Positions 46,764-58,156 of a stretch of DNA of 64,000 nucleotides are shown one piece after another. The notes below the pieces were generated by a model. It saw nothing but the letters and a program-made list of their open reading frames with translations, did no database searches and had not been told where the DNA came from. Source of the stretch: Cryptomeria japonica (lineage: Eukaryota; Streptophyta; Pinopsida; Cupressales; Cupressaceae); contig NC_081408.1 in the NCBI RefSeq assembly GCF_030272615.1, positions 406,484,889 to 406,548,888 on the forward strand, written 5' to 3'. Positions within the stretch are counted from its first letter, which is position 1; each line of letters starts with the position of its first letter. Both the position numbers and the translations under genes were made by a program.

Positions 46764-47717
46764 TGCAAGAATGACAATTATTTTTGGTCAATTCCACTAA
46801 TACCAGTTTTGAGATACAATGGAGATCAACAAGGAGGCGAATGGAGGACAATCGGTATATGAGTTGGAAGCGGTTAGCACTCAACCGGTATCAATGTTCA
46901 AACCGGTTTCACTGATTGTGTGATGAGTTATCACTAGTCATGATGAGTTATCTCTAACCAACATTTTTGGTGATGATTTGTGATGTGTTATGAAAGATTG
47001 TCTAGATACACTGAACCTAGGAAATTGTGATAAGGTTCTTGAGCCGACATGAAACCTAATGTCTATAAAAAGACAATGTGATGAGTTATTTTGATATGCA
47101 AGATACAAGTGATGTTATGAGTTAGATTTGATGCAATTTATTGAAGGAGTTGCAGAGTATGTCGATGATGTAGTACTGAGTGAGTAGAAGAGGATCTATA
47201 AAAGCAAGATGTGCTATTTCTAGATCATACCACCTGTTGTTTTATAATCACTACAATAGTTAAATCCCCTAACCAGGTAAGCTCTAACAAGCTTCATTGT
47301 ACAAATCCTCTAACCAGGTGATCCATTAGTTTGGATTTGAAATCCTTTACCGAGGTTACTCCTAACAGGGTATTACCTTTAACCAGGTATAGCTCCTAAC
47401 AGGGGTTTAGGATGTTTAAGAGGATTTGCTCCTAATAGAGCACTTTGTAGACCTTTACTGGCCAGTTACCTATTTCTGCAGATAGTTAACTTGTGAGTCC
47501 CATCTCACCATGGTTTTTTCCCAGTTTGGTTTTCCACGTATAAACACTTGTGTTATGGTGAATGTTTTACTTGTTGTGAATGCTTTTATAACACTTTGGA
47601 TTGGATGCAAAGTCTTAAATAAAATGGTTAATTGTTTTTACCAGACTGAGTTTAAAGTGTTATTATTTTTTCTATCACTGATTCACCCCCTCCTCTCAGT
47701 GCTTTATAAGTCTATCA
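46764..47717 (+). repeat. 3' LTR of C, right part
   Basis: From TGCAAGAATGACAATT onward it matches the 5' LTR of C from about 32894 to the AAGTCTATCA end. With 39054-39269 it makes one LTR once D is removed. Confidence 0.85.
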
Positions 47718-47725
47718 AGGACAAC

Positions 47726-48514
47726 TGAAGTAGTCACCGATAAGGAGGAACCTCAAAGAGATCAATTTGGACCGGTCAGCAAAAGTAAACACAATGGAAA
47801 CACAAAGATATGATGGAGGCAATGCAAAACTGATTATTTTATTGCATGAAGATTGATTACAACCAACCGAGTAACAACATACCATCTCACATGCATGGTA
47901 GAACATATAGAATAGGTCACAACCGGGACCTTGAATCTTGAGATCTATCTTCTACGCATAGTCTAGCTACTTGATTCTCTCCTTGATTACATTCTAAGGT
48001 GCAATTACAATTATATATCGATCCAAAGGATTCAATCAGCCCAAAAAGGGATCAAAACCTGAAGAACAAGACCTAACATGTAAAAATAACAAGGTCGGCC
48101 TCTGCTAAGAGATTCCTCCAAAAAATCCAAAGGATGAAACGTAGATCACGGGAAAAGGTCGGCTACATGGCAAGGAACATCAAAATCAACTCCCAAGGCT
48201 CTGCAAGCTTCAGAAGGGGTTTTGATAGATCACCAAAATAGGTCTAGGCAATCGGTAACAAGAACTACCAACCGGTAACAAGAAATTATCAAGGAAACCG
48301 ATAGGATATCTTGTCAAAAAATGATCCAAATGCAATGTGGTTTGGAAGCAAGAAAGATGATCAAGTATTCAAATAGAACCCAACTCCTCAGGATCCGGTG
48401 AGCGAAAACTGAGACACAGAAAATAAAACTGAAACTGCAAATAGAAAGAAAAACATAATGAAAATGTTTTTGGTTGATACAAGATTGCTATGAACCGGGG
48501 ATGCTCCTGTATCA
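47726..48514 (-). repeat. 3' LTR of element E
   Basis: 789 bp, paired with 53227-54028. Starts TGATACAGGAGCATCCCCGG on the minus strand and ends CGGTGACTACTTCA. Confidence 0.86.
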
Positions 48515-48545
48515 GACATCCGGGGTTATTGAAAAAGTGAGCCTC

Positions 48546-49699
48546 TCACTTTATTGGGGTTAGAGGAAAACTAAGGTGGTCTACCTCTGCCTGATAAATC
48601 CAAGATGAGTCTTCAACTAGTCTATCCTTCCACTTCACAAGATATTCCTTATATTGACTGCTCTGGGTACTATGCCCAATCCTACTGTCCAAAATCTCTT
48701 CAATCTGATCTGGTTCCTTTTGGGGCAACTGTTTCTCTAAATCTACAACACTATCCTCATTGAATTCTAGTTCATGATACTCATGAAGATCTGCAATGTT
48801 AAATATAGGTGAAATACTCAAACTATCTGGTAACTCCACTTCATATGCATTTCCAGAATTGAACTTCCTCAAAATTCTGCAAGGTCCAAACTTCTTCATC
48901 TGCAACTTGTTATAAATTCCAACCGGGAATCTCTCTTTTCTCATATATACCATCACTTCATTGCCAACTTCAAATTCCTTATGTCTCCTCTTTTCATTTT
49001 CCTTCTCCTTGTATTTAATATTCATGTCTTCCAAATGCTTTTAACCTAAATATGCAATGCTGCCATGTGATCTGCAAAGTCTTCTTCTTTTGAACTTCTC
49101 TGGTCTTCATTGCTAATGTCTCTCAATTCTGATATACCTCTAGGATCCACTCTGGTAACAATCTCAAAAGGTTTTCTTATGGTACTTCTATTTATTGAAT
49201 TGTTGTAGGCAAACTCTGCTTGTGCAAGGATCAAATCCCAACTTCTGGTTTTATCTCCCTCTAAACATCTCAACAAGTTTCCCAAACTCCGGTTATCAAC
49301 TTTTGTCTGTCCATTAGTCTATGGATGAAAATTAGAACTGAACTTCAAATCTATCTTCATCTTCTTCCAAAGTGTTCTCCAAAAATAGCCAACAAACTTG
49401 GTGTCTCTGTCTGAAACTATGCTCTTAGGCAATCCATGCAATCTCACCACTTCCTTGAAAAATAAGTCTGCTACATGCAATGCATCTAATGTCTTCTTAC
49501 AAGGTATGCAATGAGTCATCTTCAAGAATCTATCCACTACCAAAAATATAGAATCATTCCCTCTTAGTGTCTTAGGCAATCCAAGTACAAAATCCCTGCT
49601 TATATCCTCCCAAGGTCTTACCGATACTGTCAAAGGTTTATACAATCCCACATTCTGACTACTACCCTTTGCAACTTGACAAAATCTATAACTCTGCAC
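48546..49699 (-). pseudogene. Integrase and chromodomain of E
   Basis: Core: [63 protein letters not shown] at 49321-49319 replaces the expected Gln of the HPQT-GQT motif. Then SWDLILAQAEFAYNNSINRS, a break at 49046, EFEVGNEVMVYMRKERFPVG, KKFGPCRILRKFNSG and the chromodomain YKEYLVKWKDRLVEDSSWIY. It lines up with both integrase parts of A and so proves that the 7029/17100 break in A is an insertion. Confidence 0.9.
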
Positions 49700-49885
49700 A
49701 TATATCTTAACATCCCTGTGAATCTGGGGCCAAAAGTACTACTCAGTCACCAATGCTACTATTGTGTCAATGCCAAAATGTCTAGCTAGTCCTCCACTGT
49801 GTTTCTCCTTTATCAAATTCTCCCTCATAGAACTCTTAGGTATGCACAACTGAACTCCTCTGAATAAAATCCCATCCTGAATGAA

Positions 49886-51570
49886 CTAATCCAACCACTT
49901 TCTTCTATTTACCATAACCAGTTCTCTATATGCTTTCCAAGGTTTTGCAAAATTCGGGTCATCATCATACAAGGTCTTCAAATATTCAATTCCTAATACT
50001 ACCACTCTCATCTCTGTCAACAAATTCCTTCTCTGACTCAATGCATCAACAATTTTGTTATATTTCCCACTTCTATGCTTCAACACAAAGGTGTAACTCT
50101 GCAAGAATTATACCCATCTCATATGTCTCTGATTCAACTTACTCTGACTATTCAAATATAGCAACGCTTGATAATTTGTATACAACACAAACTCCTTAGG
50201 CAACAAGTAATGTCTCCACTTCTTCAAGGCTTGAACTATGGCATAAAACTCTTGATCATACACTGAATATCTCCTTCGGGCATCATTCAATTTCTCACAA
50301 AAATAAGCTACTGCTCTCCCTTCCTGACTCATGACTACTCCTATTGTTGTTCCACTTGCATCACAATCCACTTGAGATACTTTATTGAAATCCGATAAAG
50401 ACAATATAGGTTGCTCAACACTTTCTGCTTCAACACTTCAAAACTTTTGTTTGCTCTGGTGGTCCACTTGAATTCCTTTCGATGTCCTCTCATGGTCTCA
50501 ATCATAGGGTTACAAACTGAACTGAAATTTTTGATAAACTTCTGGTAAACACTAGCCAATCCATGAAATGACCTTACCTCTCCAATGCTTTCTAGTGTAG
50601 GCCATTCAACAATTGTTTTCACTTTCTCAAGGTCCATCTTCAAACCATCCTTAGATATCACAAATCCCAAATAGATTAACTCATCCTTTATGAAAGTACA
50701 CTTCTTTATATTGATCAGCAAATTATCTTCTCTCAATCTCTGCAAAACTTGTCTTAACTGTAACAAATGCTCCTCTTTTGTCCTACAGAAAATCAGAATG
50801 TCTTCAAAATACACAATAACAAACTTACCCAAGAATTTCTTCAATACCTCATTCATCTGCCTCATCAAAGTACTCGGTGCATTAGTCAATCCAAAAGGCA
50901 TCACCAACCATTCATAAAGTCCTTCATTTGTCTTAAATATTGTTTTCCACTCATCACCTTCTCTGATCCTGATATGATGATATCCACTCTTCAAATCTAT
51001 CTTTGTAAAGTATTTTTCTCCACTCAAACAGTCCATTATGTCATCCATCCTAGGCAAAGGAAACTGGTATTTCACTATGATCTTGTTTATTTCTCTGGAA
51101 TCAGTACACATTCTCCACTCTCCATTCTTCTTAGGTGCTAATACTGTTGGTACTGCACAAGGGCTCAAACTCTCCTCGATCAAACCTTTCTTCAACAGCT
51201 TCTGCACTTGTCTATTCAGTTCTTCATTCTCTATCGGTGTCAACTGGTGTGCAACTTTGTTAGGAAAACTAGCTCCGAGAACCAAGTCCATGCAATGACT
51301 AATACTTCTCATAGGTGGCAATCCATTAGTTATATTAACTGAAATGATGTCTTCATATTCTGTCAGCAACTCTTTTATCTCTTTTAGGTGTTCTCCTTCT
51401 GGTTCTGGTTTCTTAGTCTTCTTAGGAATTAAGGCAAAACACACATTCTCATGTCTCAATCCATCCAAGAATTTCCTTCCATCTACCAAAAATATTATAG
51501 CATTCGTACAAACTTCATTCTTCAAAGGTTCCTCCAAGGGTAACAAGGTTTGCTTCATCCCATTGGCCAC
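49886..51570 (-). pseudogene. Reverse transcriptase and RNase H of E
   Basis: RT is open at 51570-50341: MANGMKQTLLPLEEPL leader, PKKNGEWRMCTDSREINKI, YFTKIDLKSGYHHIRIREGD, VMPFGLTNAPSTLMRQMNEV. The catalytic motif reads VYFEDILIFC, so the first Asp of YxDD is Glu, which should abolish activity. Connection: HGLASVYQKFIKNFSSVCNP. RNase H follows in shifted frames: VDCDASGTTIGVVMSQEGRA, YSVYDQEFYAIVQALKKWRH, then FVLKHRSGKYNKIVDALSQR. An integrase zinc-binding stretch between 49885 and 49700 is broken by stops. Confidence 0.9.
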
Positions 51571-51975
51571 AATATTGTATATATTCTTCCTCTCATCATG
51601 TACTGCATGTCTATCAAACTACCAAGGTCTACCCTACAAAAGGTGACAAATATTCATAGGCATAATATCACACAAGACTTCATCATGGTAATTCCCAATT
51701 TTCAATTTCACCAAACATTGTTCACTCACTAACAACTTATGTTCATCCTAAATCCATGCTATCTGATAAGGTTTAGGGTGTTTCAATCTCCCCAATTTCA
51801 ACTTATTCAACCTTTTTTTTTTTTTTTTCCTTTTTTTCTGAAACAAGATTATCTAAACTACCACTATCGATAACAACTTTACAACACTTACCGGATACCT
51901 TACATCTGGTCTTGAATAGATTCTTCCTCTGTAAGGGCTCTTCATCTCCTACGGTATGACAAAAAGCTCTCCTCA
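51571..51975 (-). pseudogene. Protease region of E, badly decayed
   Basis: On the minus strand a retropepsin-like stretch ending VIDSGS is followed by a homopolymer (18 or more T on the plus strand, about 51816-51830) and many stops. The position between knuckle and RT fits the protease. No longer readable as an enzyme. Confidence 0.55.
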
Positions 51976-52932
51976 TCACCAACAGTTCTCAATCTTCTGG
52001 TTTAATGTCTGATCCAGTGGGGTTTCTTCCACCATTGTTTCTCTTCCGGTAGTTTCTATCTTCTTACACTCAAATGCACAATGTCCTTCTCCTCCACACT
52101 TAAAGCAGGTTCCTCTAAATGTCCTTTTGTCTTGTCTTCCAAAATTATCATTTCGGTAACCATCTGGTTCTCTCCTCCAGTGGAAATTTCTATCATCCTT
52201 CCGGTATGAATTAACTTCTTTGTTCACTTCCTTGTCCTTGCTCTGATCTGTACTTATTCCTCTTCCTCTGATATATCCTCTTCCTCCTTGAAATCTTCCT
52301 CCGGTAAACCTTCCACCTCTGCCTCTCTGCCTCTGCTCATGTCTTTTTTTAGATTTTCTTCTGCCTTTAGGGCATACTGGTAAGCCTCTTCAACACTCTC
52401 CAATTTGATCATTCTTAGTTCATCTTGTATAGACATCCACAATCCATTCAAATATCTTGCAACTTGTTCAACTTCATCATCAACATGTTCACATCTGATA
52501 TTCAACTTGTAAAATGCTTCGGTGTACTCCTTCACACTAGATTCCTTATGTCTCAAATTCTACAACTTCTGAAATAGATCCACTTAATAATTCACTGACA
52601 CAAACTTTGACTTCAAATTAGAAATCATCTGATGACTTCAAATTAGAAATCATCTGATGCCATGTCTTAATCTTCTCTTTACCTCTTCTCTATCTATCAA
52701 CTTGCAAATGCTCCCACCAAAGAGATGCATGACCTTTCAAACGGGTACAGGCATATTTCACCTTCCTCTCTTTTGCAGTGTTTTCGAAATCAAAATACTT
52801 ATCCATCTCCGAGATCCAATCCATTAATTCATACGAATCTAACTTCCCATCGTATTTCGGTGGGGCAAAATGAGGTTTAGTATTTTCCCTACTCAAAACC
52901 CTTAAAAACCTTTCCTCCTTTGGATCAACCAT
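51976..52932 (-). pseudogene. Gag and zinc knuckle of E
   Basis: Capsid: KPHFAPPKYDGKLDSYELMD, WISEMDKYFDF, YACTRLKGHASLWWEHLQVD, then after a frame break KESSVKEYTEAFYKLNIRCE, VARYLNGLWMSIQDELRMIK. Knuckle CFKCGGEGHCAFEC at about 52100, as in chromovirus gags. The break is caused at least partly by a perfect 25-bp tandem duplication (52609-52633 and 52634-52658). The start of the protein lies upstream of 52932 but the frame there contains a stop. Confidence 0.87.
52609..52658. repeat. 25-bp tandem duplication in E gag
   Basis: GACTTCAAATTAGAAATCAT plus CTGAT, twice in a row without mismatch. It shifts the gag frame by one base. Confidence 0.92.
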
Positions 52933-53211
52933 CGCTAGGTTTTCTTATTTTGTCGGGGCTTCTTCTCCTTCATCTTCACTTACATCTTCAATATGTTGAC
53001 CTCTTCTTTCAGCTGTCTCCACAGCTTCCAACTGGGCTGCTATTCCTCGCAACATCTCCATCACAACAAGGTCTATATTCCCACGTGCTCCACCATTCCT
53101 AGCTCCTCTTTGCACCCTCATTCACACTAGTCCTCTGTAGCTGCAGGTCAAATCCGCAATCCGCCACCCTACAACAAAATTTTAGGACACGCAACCTCTG
53201 GAACCAAACTT

Positions 53212-53224
53212 CACTCTGATACCA
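53212..53224 (-). promoter_or_regulatory. Primer-binding site of E
   Basis: TGGTATCAGAGTG on the minus strand, two bases after the LTR end TCTTCA; initiator tRNA-Met type. Confidence 0.8.
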
Positions 53225-53226
53225 CT

Positions 53227-54028
53227 TGAAGACATCATTAGTGAGGAGGTACCTCAAAGAGATCAATCTGGACTGGTCAGCAAGAGTAAACACAATGGAA
53301 ACACAAAGATATGATGAAGGCAATGCAAAATAGATTGTTTTATTGCATGAAGATTGATTACAACCAACCGGTAACAACCGGGTTACAGTATACCACCTCA
53401 TAGGCCTGGTAGAACATACATAATAGGTCACAACTGAGACCTTGAATCTTGAGATATATCTTCTACACACAGTCTAGCTACTTGATTCTCTCCTTGATTA
53501 CATTCTAATGCGCAATTACAATTATATATCAATCCAAAGGATCTGGTCGGCCCAAAAAGGTATCAAAATCCAAAGAACAAGACCTAATGTGTAAAAATAA
53601 CAAGGTCGGCCTCCGCCAAGAGATTCCTCCAAAAAATCCAAAGGATGAAACGTAGATCATGGGAAAAGGTCAGCCACACGCCAAGGAACATCGAAATCAA
53701 CTCCCAAGGCTTCGCAAGCTTCAGTAGGGGTTCCAGTAGATCAGCAAAATAGGTCTAGGCAACTGGTAACAAGAATTTCCAATCAGTAACAGGAAGCTAT
53801 CAAGGAAACCAATAGTGATATCTTGTCGAAAAATGATCCAAATGTGATGTGGTCTAGAATCAAGAAAGATGATCAAGTCTTCAAGTAGAATCTAACTCCT
53901 CAGGATCCAATGAGCCAAAATTGAGACACACATAAAAGAAAATTGAAACTGCGAACAAAAAGAAAAACAAAAAGAAAATGTTTTTGGTTGATGCAAGATT
54001 GCTATGAACCGGGGATGCTCCCACATCA
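53227..54028 (-). repeat. 5' LTR of element E
   Basis: 802 bp. Starts TGATGTGGGAGCATCCCCGG on the minus strand (right end 54028) and ends ATGATGTCTTCA. Paired with 47726-48514. Confidence 0.87.
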
Positions 54029-54033
54029 ACAAT

Positions 54034-54982
54034 AATGGCCTAACCAGGTTAATACACCTCCAACCTCTCAGCCAGCTATTATGCCACCTGCAAATGTTCC
54101 ACTAAGACCTACACAACTTCCTACCTAGCCTGCTCCTAATCCTAACAATAAACCACAACAACAACTTGTGTATTCAACAGAGTTTAACCAATATCCTGCC
54201 TACTTAGTTAATATCAGTGATGTTCATCTAGGATCAAGAAAAACTTTGCAATTGCCAGCTACTCTAGTAATCACAAAATTAGCCAATGAGGAGGAAGAAA
54301 TAGTTGAACTAACCCCATTTTTGGCACCTAATGATCCTAAGGATCCAGACCCTCCATTCCCTCAAAGAATGGCTCAACCAAAATCTAATCCTAAGCCAAC
54401 ATTTGATTTTCTGGATCAGCTTAAGAAAGTTTCCATAAAAATTCCTCTTTTATAGGCCATTAAGGATAACCTATATATAGAAAATCTCTTAGGGAAGCTT
54501 GTTAAAAGAAACTTGGATGGAAGAAAAAAGAACCTACAACAGTTCATGTTTTGGGTAAACTAGCTGACATCATGCTGGGAAAAGTGATCATTCCCAAGTA
54601 TTCAAATCATGGTAATCTAGTTTTTTCAATTATGATAAATGGAGTCATGATTCAAATTAATCTCATAGACTTAGGAGCTACTATTAATGTAATGACCAAG
54701 GAGATTATACAAAGTCTAAATTTGGCCCATATAAGACCTACTCAGACAATTCTCCAATTAGTTGATAGTTCCATAGTTAAACCAGATGGTATCATAGAAG
54801 ACATTGTAGTAACTCTTGAATCTTGGGAGTATCCTACTGATTTTATGATTCTATCACCTAATAATACTCAGGGAGGCTATCCAATTATTTTGGGAAGGCC
54901 TTGGTTGGCTATTGTAGATGCTTATATTGGTTGCAGATCTGGGAACATGACTATTTCAAATGGAGATAGTACAAAAAATTGA
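54034..54982 (+). pseudogene. Gag end and aspartic protease of F
   Basis: The Pro/Gln-rich gag tail resumes (TSQPAIMPPANVPLRPTQLP), with TAG at 54126-54128 where Gln is expected; then QQQLVYSTEFNQYPAYLVN and a further TAG at 54453-54455 (LL*AIKD, expected Gln). The protease domain follows at 54551-54982: GKLADIMLGKVIIPKYS, LIDLGATINVMTKEIIQSLN (active site DxGA), YPIILGRPWLAIVDAYIGCR. The order and the GRPWLA motif are those of Athila/Tat proteases, which release the mature gag and pol proteins. Confidence 0.83.
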
Positions 54983-56520
54983 CACTCTTTCCACCTGCCC
55001 AACCTCAAGAAGAATCAAAGAACTTTGGCTGGCCTAATTTGGGAGGTGAATCTAAAGAAGATGCTAAATATAAGGTAAAAATTATGATGATTGATAGACA
55101 TCCTCTTCTCCATCTCTATGATGAAGAACAACTATTGCTACAAGTGTTGAACAATACATGTATACAAGAAGCTCCAACAAAAGATATTATTAGTAATTTT
55201 GAATGATCTTCAAAACAGCTATTACAAACATTTGATTTTCTTACTCCGACATTTGTTCACACTTTGTTACCTCTAAAAGTCAAGCTACCTAGTGTGAATG
55301 AATCCTCAATGAAATAAATCACTAAACAACTTGAAGTGGCAATTGGAAAGCAACTCATTATTAACAATCAACTCTCAACACAACAAGAGAAGTCATTGAG
55401 AGAATTGTTGCAGGAAAAGCAATTTTCCTTTGCTTGGGATTATATTGATATGGTGGGCTTAGATCCTAAGCTATGTACTCAAAGAATTTACATTCAAGAG
55501 AACACTAAGCCAATCAAACAACCTCAGAGAAGAGTTAATCCAACCCCTAGAGAAATTGTAAAGACATAATTACAAAAGCTATTGGATGCCGGATTCATCT
55601 ACCCCATCTTAGACAGTAAATGGCTTTCACCATTGGTAATTTTTCCTAAAAAGAATGGTAATGGAGAGTGTGTGTAGAATATAGAGAATTGAACAAAGCT
55701 ACCAAAAAAGATCACTTTCCACTACCTTTCATTGATTAGGTACTTGACTCTCTAGCAGGTAAGAAATATTTCTCATTTCTTGATGGGTTTAGTGGTTATA
55801 ATCAGAGACAAATTGCACCAGAGGACCATGAAAAGACAACTTAAACTTGTCCCTGGGGATTACTCTATCCTTCCATTTGGGTTATGTAATTCTCCAACAA
55901 TATTTCAAAGAGCAGTTCTAAGTATTTTTGTAGACATCTCACACAATTGTATGAAGATCTATATGGATGATTTCCCCACATATTGTGATGAGTTTCAAGA
56001 AGTAATTGATAATATATCTAAGGTGCTACAAAGGTGCCAAGATCATAATCTATTCCTCAATAGTGAGAAATTCTTTCTCATGATGCAAGAGGGAGTAGTC
56101 CTGGGACATTACATTTCAACCACAAGAATTGAAGTGGACCCTGCTAAAATTGAGGTAATCAAAACTCTTCCAATCCCTACCAAGAAAAAAGATGTACGTA
56201 TTTTTTTTGGGCATGCTAGTTACTATAGGAGATTTATAAAAAAAATTAGTACCATTGCAAGCCCTTTGTATGGTCTTTTGTTAAAAGATGTTGAGTTTCA
56301 ATGGACACCATTGTGTGACAAAGCATTTCAAGATCTCAAAATAGTAATCACACAAGCACCAGTCCTACGAGGCCCCAAGTGAAACCTGCCTTTCTATATA
56401 TATATATATATAGATGCCTCTGACCATGCAGTGGGAGCAGTTCTTTCTCAAAAAGAAGGAGCCTTAGAAAATCCAGTCTATTTCATTAGCAAAAATTTGC
56501 AAAAAGCTTAACTCAATTAC
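54979..56520 (+). pseudogene. Reverse transcriptase and RNase H start, element F
   Basis: LREDLL-type leader (SLRELLQEKQFSFAWDYIDM), CTQRIYIQENTKPIKQPQRR, a stop at 55567-55569, LLDAGFIYPI and SPLVIFPKKNGNGE. After frame breaks come FLDGFSGYN-type residues, PFGLCNSPTIFQRAVLSIFV, the intact catalytic IYMDDF, VLGHYISTTRIEVDPAKIEV, FGHASYYRRFIKKISTIASP and FQWTPLCDKAFQDLK. RNase H begins with IDASDHAVGAVLSQKEGA near 56410, right after a (TA)n run. At least five disabling changes lie in the RT part. Confidence 0.85.
56395..56412 (+). repeat. (TA)9 microsatellite within the RNase H coding region of F
   Basis: It reads as alternating Tyr-Ile codons just before IDASDH. Ordinary gypsy RNase H has only a few hydrophobic residues here, so the tract has expanded. 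Confidence 0.85.
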
Positions 56521-58156
56521 ATTGTCACAGATTAAGAGATGTTAGCAGTCGTATATGCTCTTAATAAGATCAGACATTACATTACATGATACTAAGTCTT
56601 TGTTTATACTGATCATACAATAATAAGATACCTTATGAACAAGCCAGTTATTTCAGGAAGACTGGCAAGATGGCTTCTCTTGATGCAAGAATTTGATATT
56701 ACCATCATTGACAAACCAAGAAAGATAAATGTTGTTGTTGATTTCTTATCTAGATTTACAAACCAACTTGATGAGCCTAAAATAGATGACTCTTTTCTAG
56801 ATGAGAATTTGTTTGCAATCACAGTGCACATACCATGGTATGTAGATATAGATAATTACTTAGTTACGAGTAAGGTACCTACCTCCTTCTCCCCAAAGGA
56901 CAAAAGGATTTTGATTGAAAAGAGATTTCCATACACATGGGTAAATGGATGTTTGTTCTATATTGAACTAGACAATGTTATGAGAAGATGTACTAGAGAA
57001 GATGAAACATTTGACATCCTCCATCATGGCATGATGAACCTTGTGGTGGTCATTTTGCTGCCAAAAGAACAACCGTCAAGATACTTAACATAGGGTATTA
57101 TTGGCCTAATCTACATAGGGATGCAGCTAACTATACTAGAAAATGTGATAGATGCCAGAGGATGGGGCCCGAGAAAAAAAATCAGATGAGATGCCACTGT
57201 ATCCATAGGTAGTTGTTACCCCATTTGATAAATGGGGTATGGAATTTATTGGTCCAATTGATCCTACATCTTAGTTTGTACTGACTACTTGACTAAATGG
57301 GTTGAAGTCAAAGCAATGAGACATGCCAGGGACAATAAAGTTACAGAGTTTCTATAGGAGGACACATTTACCAGATATGGAGTACCTCAAGAAATTGCAA
57401 CTGATCAAGGTGCACAATTCACATCTAACCTAATTACTGCTATGATAGAGTAGTATAATATTAGACATAAAAAGTGTACACCCTATCATCCTTAGGGCAA
57501 TGGTCAAGTTGAAGTGACTAATAGAGAAATTGAGGTCATCCTCACCAAAACAATTGCACTGCATAGGAAATATTGGAGACATTGCCTCCCAAAAGCACTC
57601 TGGGCCTACTGAACATCCTGGAAAACAACAACAGGGTTTATACCCTTTGAACTGGTCTATGGTAAACATGTTTCCATGCCCATTGAATTTGAGAATATAA
57701 CTTTGTGTACAATAGTACAATTGGGAATGCAATTATCAAAGGCACAACAAGAAACAATATTGCGTCTAAATCAATTGGATGAATTGAGGAAATCAGCATT
57801 ACAGAATACACTTTTAGTCCAATAGCATCGCATGAAATGGCATGATAAATACATCAAACCTAAAACTTTTCATGTTGGGGATTGGGCTTTATTGTATGAT
57901 TCAAGATTTAAATATAATTTGGGGAAGTTACAAACAAGGCATGCTAGGGCCTTATGAAATTGAACAAGTGTTTGATAATGGCGTAGTCAAGTTGGCCACT
58001 ATTGATAATGCATGGTTCAAACTACTTGTCAATGGATATCAACTCCACCTATATCATAAACCAAGAACTAATGAAGAGTTTATTCAACAGTTTCAACCAC
58101 TACCAACTCTTCCTGTAGCCACTAAAGGTGAGCCTCTGGTTCCACCATTTAATTGA
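56521..58156 (+). pseudogene. RNase H end and integrase of F
   Basis: RNase H ends ARWLLLMQEFDITIIDKPRK, NVVVDFLSRF. Integrase: zinc-binding HDG/HFAAKRTTVKIL in shifted frame with CDRCQRMG near 57150; core DYLTKWVEVKAMRHARDNKV, ATDQGAQFTSNLI and the HP-GNGQVEV motif. TAG at 57493-57495 replaces the expected Gln and TGA at 57610-57612 (WAY*TSWK) the expected Arg. The C-terminal part 57842-58156 has LGPYEIEQVFDNGVVKLATI and ends VPPFN with a natural stop. There is no chromodomain, as expected for Athila/Tat. Confidence 0.84.

Larger units (their letters stand above)
32675..47717 (+). mobile_element. Element C: pol-less LTR retrotransposon with two ORFs, inserted in F gag, 3' LTR split by D
   Basis: Perfect target duplication AGGAC at 32670-32674 and 47718-47722. 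LTR start TGTTGGCTT, LTR end AAGTCTATCA. Without D the element is about 7.55 kb. Internal layout: PBS, ORF1 (coiled coil plus zinc knuckles), spacer, ORF2 (about 1,050 codons, unknown), twin PPT, LTR. I searched the internal region for DSG protease, integrase HHCC/DDE, RT xxDD and RNase H motifs and found none. Element D has the same plan. C is therefore non-autonomous for replication but protein-coding. Confidence 0.88.
47726..54028 (-). mobile_element. Element E: Ty3/gypsy chromovirus, near-complete but inactivated
   Basis: On the minus strand the LTRs start TGATNNRGGAGCATCCCCGG and end with CTTCA. Flanks ACAAC (47721-47725) and ACAAT (54029-54033) are a 5-bp duplication with one change. 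Order: 5' LTR, PBS, gag, knuckle, protease region, RT, RNase H, integrase, chromodomain, 3' LTR. It is inserted in the gag of F, three bases from the right TSD of C. Element A belongs to the same family. Stops and shifts in most domains show it is dead. Confidence 0.9.

Noticed and set aside
11972..57495. Frequent in-frame TAG as a possible alternative genetic code
   Set aside because: TAG occurs together with frameshifts, TGA and TAA in dead elements; methylation decay explains it.
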